64,000 nt of DNA from Flectonema sp. DT1601 (lineage: Eukaryota; Euglenozoa; Diplonemea; Diplonemida; Diplonemidae): NCBI GenBank assembly GCA_964019425.1, contig OZ025795.1, forward strand, positions 748,001-812,000, in the 5' to 3' direction. Both the position numbers and the translations under genes were made by a program. Under the pieces are notes generated by a model. The model was not told the DNA's origin, did no database searches, and saw nothing but the letters and a program-made list of their open reading frames with translations. Positions 35,240 through 43,989 of the stretch are shown here, one piece after another (position 1 is the first letter of the stretch; each line of letters opens with the position of its first letter).

Positions 35240-36318
35240 CTAAAAGGGTAGTTTTCTAGTCATTTTGTTCTCTTCTCTGTAGCACACACGGAATGCCGCT
35301 ATTTCAGAACCATGAGATCCTGGTCTCAGTTTCCCCCTGAAAATCTTGTTCTTTGGAGGAATAAAACACCATGAAGGGACCTTATTGTTATTTGTATTTT
35401 CAGGTGACGGAGAAGTTTTTAATTTTATTTTCGTAAGATGTTTGGGTGTTGGCTGTCGATCTGTCGTTTGTGAAGAGGCTGTAGAAGTCGATTTCGGAAC
35501 AACCATCTCTGGTTGATTACTAGTTATTCGTTGAAAAGCTGCTGCTGATTTTGGACGAGGTTTCATTTTTCGCAATCTCTTCAGCTCCAAAGCGCTTTCT
35601 CTTTTCTCTCGCTCGCTCCGTTTTGTTCGAATTACTGTTGCAGGAGCGGGGTCGTTGAAGCCCTCCGACGACCCTCCCTTACGAGCAATGAGTCTCAATA
35701 TCTCAGACAGTTCTGTAGTTGACGGTGTTGACACCCAACACAAACATACTCGCAGTAATATATGTTCTGCTGACTTCTTAGCTGAAGGTTCAGGTTGTTC
35801 AACTATTCTTGTGTTGAATGATCTGTTGGCAATCTGTTCAAGAACATGTCTTGGAATCGAAGTATCAAATAATGACATTAGTAAAGTGTTAAAAAATATA
35901 CTATATCCTCTCATGTCAGTAGTCGGATATGATGTTAGCGAGTTTACTACTTTAGAACACAATTTCTGTAGTGATGGATTCTTTCTAATGACATTGTTAG
36001 GATTATTATCACCGTAGTATTTCCCCATCACGTGGGATATTCGATTTCTTACTGTTGTGAGTTTCAGTCGACTGCATTTCTCATTTCGTTCTAAATAATC
36101 TTCACAAGATGCTCTTAGTTTTGTATAAAAATCAAACACGTCACTAGAGATTCCCAACCAACTTAATACATCGTCAGGAAGGATGATTCCTTCGGAAATA
36201 ATCGTTTTCCAACACCCAGTCATTCTCACAGCTTTAGAGAATAATTCGCAAACCTTTCATGTTGAGATGGTTGGTATTTCTGTATAAGTTTTCGAACTAA
36301 TACATTGAAAGATCGCAT
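35240..36318 (-). CDS. hypothetical protein with an apparent N-terminal frameshift
   Basis: The long frame 35240-36229 encodes 329 aa from an internal Met. Directly upstream, another frame starts at the ATG at 36318, 6 nt after a good acceptor (CTCTACTAATAG), and reads MRSFNVLVRKLIQKYQPSQH...FANYS before running out at about 36237. A 2-nt offset within TTCTCT near 36243-36248 would link ANYS with KAVRMTGCWK. Either this is a sequence error or true frameshift, or translation starts at the internal ATG, which has its own AG 8 nt upstream. The protein is helical to about residue 190, with a basic C-terminal tail (RTKRSEREKRES, LKRLRKMKPRPKSA) that may bind nucleic acid or target the nucleus. No family is recognised. 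Confidence 0.6.
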
Positions 36319-36329
36319 AGCTACCTATT

Positions 36330-36597
36330 AGTAGAGGGGGATTGAATGTTTGTAAAGTACAACTGTTTTGTATCATGTTAACATAAAACGATAATTTAAC
36401 ATCTGTTAAGGATACAATGACCACATAGCAACCTATTTAGAGGGGGAGTAAAAAATAAGAACATTTCGCAAAAACAGTTATTTCCTTTAATACGACAAAT
36501 GCTTGTTAATCTTATGAAGAAGGAAAAAAAAAAGAGAGAAAAAAAGAAAAAAAATCTTTTTAAGCCTAACTCGGAATTGTAGCAGAGATCCCGCTAC

Positions 36598-36632
<35 letters not shown>

Positions 36633-37262
36633 ATCGTCTTTCAACTTTTAATGTCTGATAATTCACAAAATTACACTTGTAAGATTTATTAAATCAAAAG
36701 TGAGACACGATCTGCACAGCAAACAGTGGTCCTATGTATGTATACAGCTTTTAGCTTAAGTTGTTCTTATTTCGTTCGATTTGTTAGTAGTTAATAAGCA
36801 ACCGAAAAGAATAAAATAATTTCGTCCCAAAAGAAAAAAAAAAAAAAAAAAAAAAAATATATGGGAATTCTAATATACAAAAAAGAAAGAAACTTGGAAA
36901 AGAAAAAAAAAACTCTTCTTCTTTTATTATTATTATTTTTAATTTTTTTTTTTTTTTTTTTAAAAAGAAAATGAAATAACTATATAGGGAAGTAAGAAGA
37001 AGCCGTGGCATGGCTCGGTTCGTCCACGAAAAAAAGCTGCTTTTTCGTGGGTGAAAAAAATAAAATGACATTTCTAATCTGCTGAACAATTATCTACAAG
37101 TAATAATCTAGTCAAGTTTAATGACTACTCAGAATCTCAAAAGATGATCTATCCCTTGGTATGTATTAGTAACGTAATAAGGAGCTCTTTGAGGAAAACA
37201 ATGTATTCGAGTGATCCACACTCAGCCAGATAAATGCACAACTATAGTTAATAATAACATAG
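36330..37262. other. intergenic low-complexity DNA with a strong hairpin
   Basis: No gene is seen. The stretch contains an A-run of about 30 at 36601-36630, another at 36835-36857 and a T-run at 36943-36960. A perfect 10-bp inverted repeat lies at 37024-37050. The upper end is presumably the 3' untranslated region of the ankyrin-RS gene. Confidence 0.5.
37024..37050. other. perfect 10-bp hairpin in the gap below the ankyrin-RS gene
   Basis: CCACGAAAAA at 37024-37033 pairs with TTTTTCGTGG at 37041-37050 around a 7-nt loop (AAGCTGC). It lies about 215 bases past the stop of the ankyrin-RS gene. It may act as an RNA-processing or stability element of that transcript. Confidence 0.5.
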
Positions 37263-39524
37263 TTAGTAGTAGTGCCGGCCACGAGAAACAGAACGATGCC
37301 GAATAGGAGAACCTTCTTCCCACCCTCGAAGGGGAGTTCCATAATCTGAAAATGTCTGACTGATTCTTTTACCTGTAACAGAGTTTGATGATCCGGGTGG
37401 TAACCATGGTCTAGGGTTTGGTTTGTCTCTACCTCTTGATCTTGATCTCGACCTCGACCTATGAGATCTACGAGATGATGATCGATAAGATCTGGTAGTA
37501 CTGTGAGATCTAACAGATGATCTACTAATTGATCTCGCTGGTGATCTCTCTGAACTCTTTCCCCTTTTTCGACTACGTGATCTTCCTTCCCTTCTATGAG
37601 ATTGATAAGAATGATAAGATTTATCATCACCATCATATCTTGAAGATGGATGATCATATCGATCTCCATACCTGTCGTACTTCTCGTGTCTGTCTGATCG
37701 CTCTTTACGAGGTCTGCTGCTGGATCGGCCTCTTCTGGGTTTTTCCCGTTCTTTCTCACGACGCCTTGCCTCACGACGAATCCTGCGCTCTTCATCACGC
37801 GCTTCACGGCGAGCCTGTCTGCGGGCTGCTCGTCGCTTCTCTTTATCTTCAACAAACGCATCGAAATCATCGGGCTCGAGTAGCGCTCTAGCAGCTGCTG
37901 CTTCCATGGCTCGGCGCTCGTGAGCACCATTCTGGTAGTCATTTCTTCTTTCACTTCCTCGATAGTAATCAGGAGTTCCATGTTGTTGTTGATATCCACC
38001 TTGTGATCCAAATTCTTCCATCAGTTCTCTTGTTTCTCTTCGATACCTTTTTTCTAAATGACGGCGAGAACGTTCTTCTTGACCCCACCAACTATGACGT
38101 TCGTCTTCTTCTTCTTCTTCAAGACGCCAGAGAGCAGAAGATGAAGAATGAGGAGCTCTGTTATTTGAAGGCGGCACATCGTCTCTCCAGTTGGATGCTG
38201 GAGCTCGAGAATCACGATGACTTGAATGAGAAGGAGGGGGTACCACTGATTGTTGATTGGACTTTCTGCGTAGCGAACCCTTTACAACATCAACGCTAAC
38301 GCTGTGATCCACAACCCAGGATTGCCCATCATGAGTTTCCCATTGTGATATCTCATGAGGGAACATACCACCATGTTTATGAACTGAAGTAATAAGACCT
38401 GAGTCATCATTCATGTGACTGTTTTAGTTTTCTTTAATATTTGAAATAAATGAATTCTACAAAGAAATTGAGTCCCAAAATACAAGCAACACATACCAGG
38501 CATCTTCTGTTACGATCCAAAGACCATTCGCACCAGAGTAGACGCAACCCATTCTGCCAGTGTCAGGGAGATGACATTCCCATACCGGCATACCTTCCCA
38601 ACTTTTTCCCTTCGCAAGAATGAATGTTCCCTCAACGGGATACGCATCTTGTCCAGCAGAGACATGAACGGCGACTGGAGGTTCGTCAGTTTGACTACGA
38701 CCAGGAGACCCACGCCCACTGATACGATCCGCAGAAGGATCGTAAGAGTTGCGATCATCACGTTTTGATAAATAATCTCTCGCAGGTGGAGGTGGTTGAT
38801 ACGAAGAATGAGGATCACTACGCTGATGACGTCTCCCATCATCGATTGACCCGCGATCACTGCGATCCCTTTCTCGATCATCAAACGAACTTCGAACCCC
38901 ACCTCGTTGGGTCTGCTGCATTGGATTCGGACTTCTATTCCTCGCTGATTCAAATGGCTGCGGTGAGTCTACGAGTTGAACAGAAGACCTGAGAGGATCT
39001 CTAAGAGGTTGGTTACTTATATATTCTGAAGTGTTAATTTGACTAAGTCGTCTGTCATCTTTAAGTTGTGGAGAATGAAAAGTATTATCTCTCAGGTTTA
39101 TTAAATCATCAACCTGAGTACGAGGTGGTGGATCAGCTGCTCCGCCAGGTTTGTAGTTGGGAAATAGTTTCGCAATTTCATAATATTGTTGCATGATAGC
39201 AACATCACAGGGTGTTTTTTGTGATTCATCTGCGTACGTGTAATCAGATCCTGCTGCAAGCAGAACCTTAACAGCCTCTTCATGCCCCTCGAATGCTGCA
39301 AGGTGTAAAGGTGTTCTTCCGTCAGTTTCTTGCATATCAAGTTTTGCTCCAAAATTAATCAACAGAGAGATGACATCAGTATTCCCTGTGTATGCCGCCC
39401 AATGCAGAGGCGTAGATTTCTTATGAGAACTGGTGTCTAAAACGTTTACATTACCTCCCGACTTGCAATACTTCTCAACCACCGCTTCGTCTTCTAATTT
39501 TACCGCCCTAAAGAGGTCCTCCAT
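37263..39524 (-). CDS. ankyrin-repeat protein with a C-terminal RS domain
   Basis: There are two exons, 38497-39524 and 37263-38418, with donor GTATGT and acceptor AAAACAG; the phases match and give 727 aa. Residues about 1-115 hold three ankyrin repeats (STPLHWAAYTGNTDVISLL, GRTPLHLAAFEGHEEAVKVL). A repeated module follows, around VWECHLPDTGRMGCVYSG and SQWETHDGQSWVVDHS, which spans the exon joint. A highly charged Arg/Glu helix follows, and the C-terminal 120 residues are an RS domain (SRSRSRSRGRD) as in splicing factors. It is probably a nuclear RNA-processing factor or speckle protein using ankyrin repeats for protein contacts. Taken alone, the second exon looks like a separate SR protein. 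An acceptor (TTTTTCATAG) lies 12 nt before the ATG. Confidence 0.83.
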
Positions 39525-39539
39525 TGGACCTCTTGCCTA

Positions 39540-40000
39540 TGAAAAAGAATGAAACTATTCAACACAAAATATTTCAATTCACTTGTAAACTACGATGCAG
39601 TTTATGCCACACATTTATGTTTGCTGTTACCAACTAAAATCGTTATCAAAATAACAAAGAAACCTCATCGAACTTTATGCTTCCGTACTCATGGGTTAGA
39701 GTATTAGTACTGAAGTATGCCTAGTATCGCTGTGCAACGTCGTAAGAGAGGAAATAAGAACAAGAAAATAAATGCATAAGTGAACAATATGAACGTCACC
39801 ATCAGAGAGAGCAAACAGAATAGAGACTATGAGAAAGAGTAAGGACAAGAACAAACATATCAAATAGTCCAGTCTGAAGTTAGGATAGATTTTAAATATC
39901 TTCAAACTGTACCAATCAAGATAACTAATTATAATAAGTTGAGGGAGTAGGTTAATTGCAATCATCTAAAACAAACTTAAGAAACAAAGCGCAGCTTTCA
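39540..40000. other. intergenic region, nothing recognised
   Basis: About 460 bases of AT-rich sequence. A short minus ORF at 39696-39965 is hydrophobic (DYLICLFLSLLFLIVSILFA) but lacks family features and may be chance. Confidence 0.4.
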
Positions 40001-42637
40001 TTACTGATAAACGTCTTCCTCACCGTAGAGACTTCCAATTGTCCTTTCAACGTGGCCGCGGTTCCTCTTCAGGGCGTCGATGCACTTCTCGAAACCAAAG
40101 TTTTCAATGAACCCGAAGGCTTCCAATTGTTGAAGGGATTCAGGGTAGTCAGTTTTCGAATTGCGAGCTCCAATTGAATCGAATCTGGTTTCAACGGAAT
40201 AGTACAGCGAGGTGCGACTTACGCAGCAGCAGGCTGCCAGGTCGCGGTCTGGAAGAAACGACAAAACTGACTTGAAAATGGAAGGCTCGGCCTTCATCAC
40301 ATCCGAAACGCTTCTTACGACAGCAGCTCCCCCTGCGCAAGAAGTGTCCGCGCGTTCCAACCCAACAGACGTGGAGATGTTCTCGAATGCTGGGCTCCAT
40401 CCCTCTGCCAACTTCACCAGCTCAGCTGCCGCATCCTTCCTTCCCGACTTCAGCGCACCCACAACCGCAATCGCTTCGTCCAAGTTGCAGTTGGAGACCA
40501 GCTTAGCTTCAACCGACTGCCTCAAGAGGCCCGCAAACTGGTCGAAGTGTTCCGCCTTCAGCACCGGGAACTTCACAGCGGCATCCGAGTCTGCCATCAT
40601 GCCAGCAATTGAAGAGAGGGCGGTGGAAACAAATTCAGTGCCGAGGTCTTTGAAGTGGCTGCAGATCTCCTGGGTCACTAACAGCGGACACCAACTGGAA
40701 GCAAAAACAAGCAGCCTCGAAGCAACACGGTAGCTCGTACTCTCAGTGGCCAGCCTACCCAACAGTAAATCAACCTTCGTCAGGTCCGGACGCGAACCGT
40801 CTATCCTGAGCTGCAGGGGAGTGATGCCTTCGTTCTTGAGCTCAAGGTACATCGCTCCCTTCAGTTGCTGATCGACTGTCAGCGGACACGACTCCTCCGG
40901 TTTGTGTCTCAGAAAGGATATCAAAACAAACTGCGCATCCGGGTTCACTTCCTCCAAATACTTCTTTGCCAGCTTAGCGAACGGCAGCTTCGTCGTCACC
41001 CCAGGGTCGTTCTCCTCTTCGTCCGACACTGTGATGATGGTTTCAACCTTCTTCTTCGTCAGGTACAACCTCTCCAGAGCAGATCCCGGGGACGTCGCCC
41101 CGTCAGCCTTTGTGTAGTGCGACAGCATTAGAACGTCCTTGATACTCTGAGGCACAAAAAGGGGATCCACAGCCTTGGCATTGAAGAACAGCAGCTCCGC
41201 CCCCTTTGACAAAGCAGTAAGCAGCGAGACGATAATCGAACCTGTGCGCACAGCTACGTGCATCGATCCCGAGCAATCGCCGAGAACAGCGATCGGAGAC
41301 CTCAGGGGAAGGGTGTACTCATTCAGAGAATTCTCAGCCACCGGGACCAGGTGCTCGAACACCGGACTGTTCTTCGAGTGCATGTGCATAAGTCGTTCCA
41401 TCATCTTACCGTATCCAAAACTAGGTGTTTGGCCCCTCAACATCTTCTCGATCAGCACTTTGTCCACGTCAGCGCAATTCATGTCTTCGTACCACCAGAT
41501 TAGGGTACTGATGTCCGTGTACTCGGCAATGGCCTTCTTCACCTGCTGCGATACCCTGCTCAAATTGAATTTCCTTCTCAGGTAAGTCAGCGGCACGTGG
41601 TGTGCCTTCAACCCATCCACGTTCTCCAGACTGGTCAGCGACAGCTTCAGTCCGTACTCCACGTGGTCTGGCCTCGGCTTCTTCGAGTCGAAAACACACG
41701 ACAGAAACTCCTTCAGTGAGAAACCCTCCGGGTTCAGGTGCACCAGATCCGCGAACTCCTGCCAAGGCCCGAGACCGAATTCCAACAAGTAATGCATCAA
41801 TGAACCTTTCTTGATGTTTTCAGCCCAACTACGAAACCTTTTGCACATGCTTCCACTGAGAGTCGCTGTCAGGCCAGAAACCTGCGCCGCCTCCAGCGAT
41901 CCGATTTCAGACTTCAGTTTCGCGATCTTCCCAATCCTCCGACGGAGCCATACCGGCGTGTTGTCTGAAGGATCTGAAGAAGGCTTCCCACCTTTCTTAC
42001 CACCCTTGACTCCCTGTCTCATCCTGCTGAGTGCCTTGCCTCGGCCAGAGCGTGTTGGCGCCCACCTCGTGGATCCCTTTCTTCCCTTTCCCTTCCCCCC
42101 CGAGGAGTATCCTTTCCCGAACGTCGTAACACCTTTTTCCGGATCCTCCGAAGACGAAGTCGCCCTCTCCTCTCGCTGTTTTATTATCTCAGCGATCTTC
42201 GAGTTCATCTCCTCCACCGCAACAGCGTCCTCGCCCTCCGTCTTCGGCTTTTTGATTTCCGCCTCACCATCGTCTTCGGCAGGGCGCTTCTTCTGCTCTC
42301 CGCGGGTGGCACCCTTCGCTTCCACCAGAGCCAGAGACTTCTTCCACGCCTTCAACCGACGCTTACCGTCCAGCGCCTTGCACGCCGCTACAACTTCCGG
42401 GAATTTGAACTGCGGATGGGACAGCATCACATCTACGAACTCGTAGTCCTGACACTGCGCTGCTGCCAGTAGTGCCCTCGTCTTCGTTACCTTTTGAATG
42501 TCAACCAACTCCAACAACAAGAGGAATTGAACCTTATAAATATCCCCATTGTCCTTTAACATGTTGTAGTGCTCCATAAACTCACTCTCATCGTTGAGCA
42601 ATAGCTGCTTCACAGAGGCAGTTTGTTCTGCAGACAT
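40001..42637 (-). CDS. vWA-domain protein with F-box-like and UBA-like C-terminus
   Basis: This single-exon gene encodes 878 aa and has higher GC content than most neighbours. Residues 1-120 are helical. A Lys/Arg/Gly-rich linker (FGKGYSSGGKGKGRKGSTRW) could bind RNA or act as a nuclear signal. The middle (about 265-450) is a helical region reminiscent of TROVE/HEAT folds, including STLIWWYEDMNCADVDKVLI. It is followed by a von Willebrand A domain from about 460 with an intact MIDAS start (GDCSGSMHVAVRTGS). Near the C-terminus, LSFLPDRDLAACCCVSRTSL looks like an F-box, and the last 45 residues (LQQLEAFGFIENFGFEKC) look like a UBA domain. TROVE-vWA proteins (Ro60) bind noncoding RNAs; an F-box and UBA would add a ubiquitin link. 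An acceptor (CTCTTCCACAG) lies 24 nt before the ATG. Confidence 0.78.
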   Translation of the reverse strand: MSAEQTASVKQLLLNDESEFMEHYNMLKDNGDIYKVQFLLLLELVDIQKVTKTRALLAAAQCQDYEFVDVMLSHPQFKFPEVVAACKALDGKRRLKAWKKSLALVEAKGATRGEQKKRPAEDDGEAEIKKPKTEGEDAVAVEEMNSKIAEIIKQREERATSSSEDPEKGVTTFGKGYSSGGKGKGRKGSTRWAPTRSGRGKALSRMRQGVKGGKKGGKPSSDPSDNTPVWLRRRIGKIAKLKSEIGSLEAAQVSGLTATLSGSMCKRFRSWAENIKKGSLMHYLLEFGLGPWQEFADLVHLNPEGFSLKEFLSCVFDSKKPRPDHVEYGLKLSLTSLENVDGLKAHHVPLTYLRRKFNLSRVSQQVKKAIAEYTDISTLIWWYEDMNCADVDKVLIEKMLRGQTPSFGYGKMMERLMHMHSKNSPVFEHLVPVAENSLNEYTLPLRSPIAVLGDCSGSMHVAVRTGSIIVSLLTALSKGAELLFFNAKAVDPLFVPQSIKDVLMLSHYTKADGATSPGSALERLYLTKKKVETIITVSDEEENDPGVTTKLPFAKLAKKYLEEVNPDAQFVLISFLRHKPEESCPLTVDQQLKGAMYLELKNEGITPLQLRIDGSRPDLTKVDLLLGRLATESTSYRVASRLLVFASSWCPLLVTQEICSHFKDLGTEFVSTALSSIAGMMADSDAAVKFPVLKAEHFDQFAGLLRQSVEAKLVSNCNLDEAIAVVGALKSGRKDAAAELVKLAEGWSPAFENISTSVGLERADTSCAGGAAVVRSVSDVMKAEPSIFKSVLSFLPDRDLAACCCVSRTSLYYSVETRFDSIGARNSKTDYPESLQQLEAFGFIENFGFEKCIDALKRNRGHVERTIGSLYGEEDVYQ

Positions 42638-42819
42638 TATTTGTTGTTGTTAAGTGTAGAACTGTGGAAGAGATAAATTTATAACACAAGCAACAACTAA
42701 AACACAAAGCAAACTACGTACATTTCAACTACACAAACAGATATACGAAGTACGCAAATGATCATCACAGAATTTGATAAAGTTGTTGATGAGGGGGAAA
42801 CGAATTATCAAGAACGACA

Positions 42820-43989
42820 TTAGTCAATTACAATACTACGAAGATTAGTTCCAATTATCTCTCGTACAATAACATTGCTTTCCGGTAGTTGCAGAGATCT
42901 AAGTGCCGTGAGGCCTCCTAGAAATGGTCGATCCCTTCCAAAGAAGTCAACCACAGTAATCTTCGTAACGCTGTTAAAACACCTCAAATCGAGTTCTGTA
43001 AGTGAATTACAATGATCTAGAAAGTCATGATCAACTTTAGTTAGACAATTAAAACCAGATAAATTAAGGACACTCATTGAACTGCATCTACTGAGGAAGT
43101 TACTTCCAACAGATGTCAGTTTTGTGAGCGTTGATAAGTTCAATGATGAAATGCTAGTGCAACAGCATAAGAAATTATCTCTGATAGATTTCAAATTATA
43201 AAAACAACTGAAGTCAATTTCTTTAATCGATTCGCATTGAAAGAGAAAATTACTTCCAACGGTAGTGACGTTGCTGAAACTTGACAAGTCAATAGTCTCG
43301 AGTGATGAGCAACTTGAGGCAAAACTACCATTCACGGAAGTAACACCACAAAGACCTGACAAGTCAAGATGCTTTAATGAAGTGCAGCACCCGAGGAAGT
43401 TACTTCCTATATTGGTAACGGTACTCATGCCGGATAAGTTTAGTGTCGTAAAGGACGTGCAATCGTATAAAAAAGCACTTCCAATTTCAGTTATGACACA
43501 CCTACTAGATAGGTCAAGTTTCTCTAATGTGTTACACTCTCTGATAAAATTATCTCCGACGGTGACGATGTTTTCATTAAAATTCCGAAGTGAGATTGCT
43601 TTGATCGGAATTTGTAATAAATCACATGAAAAGTCAACACAACCCTCACTACAGAATGTTGAGGTATCAATATAAAGGTACTCATCTAGGCTACTAGAAT
43701 AACGGTTTACCATTTGCTCAGCCTTCACATGGTCAGTAAACCATGGCTTTCCATAAAGTCTAAACCGTTTCTTAGAAGCAATTAATTGATCTTCTGGACC
43801 TACTGCGTTTGATACTAACCTCGTCATGTCATGAAGCACTTCACCAGCGAAAGACAGTTCAAGTTCTTCCTGATCGACATCCCACTCTTCTGCTACCGCA
43901 CGCAACACATCCACAGAAACAGAGTTTGAACTGGCTGTGAATGAAATAGTTTCAAAATCAAGGTCTGGGCAAGCTATAAAAACTTGCAT
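42820..43989 (-). CDS. BspA-type leucine-rich repeat protein with ubiquitin-like N-terminus
   Basis: The predicted protein has 389 aa, starting at MQVFIACPDLDFE. An acceptor (TTTACTTTTACTCAG) lies 16 nt upstream, so the longer upstream frame with a hydrophobic start is probably untranslated. Residues 1-75 look like a ubiquitin-like fold. From about 150 there are at least eight BspA/TpLRR-type repeats with the period-23 pattern NFLxxCTSLxxLDLSGLxxVTxIGS. Cysteine before the leucine ladder and TNIGSNFL blocks recur regularly. BspA-type LRR families are expanded in many free-living protists and are usually protein-binding. No signal peptide is present with this start, so it should be cytosolic. 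Confidence 0.85.
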   Translation of the reverse strand: MQVFIACPDLDFETISFTASSNSVSVDVLRAVAEEWDVDQEELELSFAGEVLHDMTRLVSNAVGPEDQLIASKKRFRLYGKPWFTDHVKAEQMVNRYSSSLDEYLYIDTSTFCSEGCVDFSCDLLQIPIKAISLRNFNENIVTVGDNFIRECNTLEKLDLSSRCVITEIGSAFLYDCTSFTTLNLSGMSTVTNIGSNFLGCCTSLKHLDLSGLCGVTSVNGSFASSCSSLETIDLSSFSNVTTVGSNFLFQCESIKEIDFSCFYNLKSIRDNFLCCCTSISSLNLSTLTKLTSVGSNFLSRCSSMSVLNLSGFNCLTKVDHDFLDHCNSLTELDLRCFNSVTKITVVDFFGRDRPFLGGLTALRSLQLPESNVIVREIIGTNLRSIVID

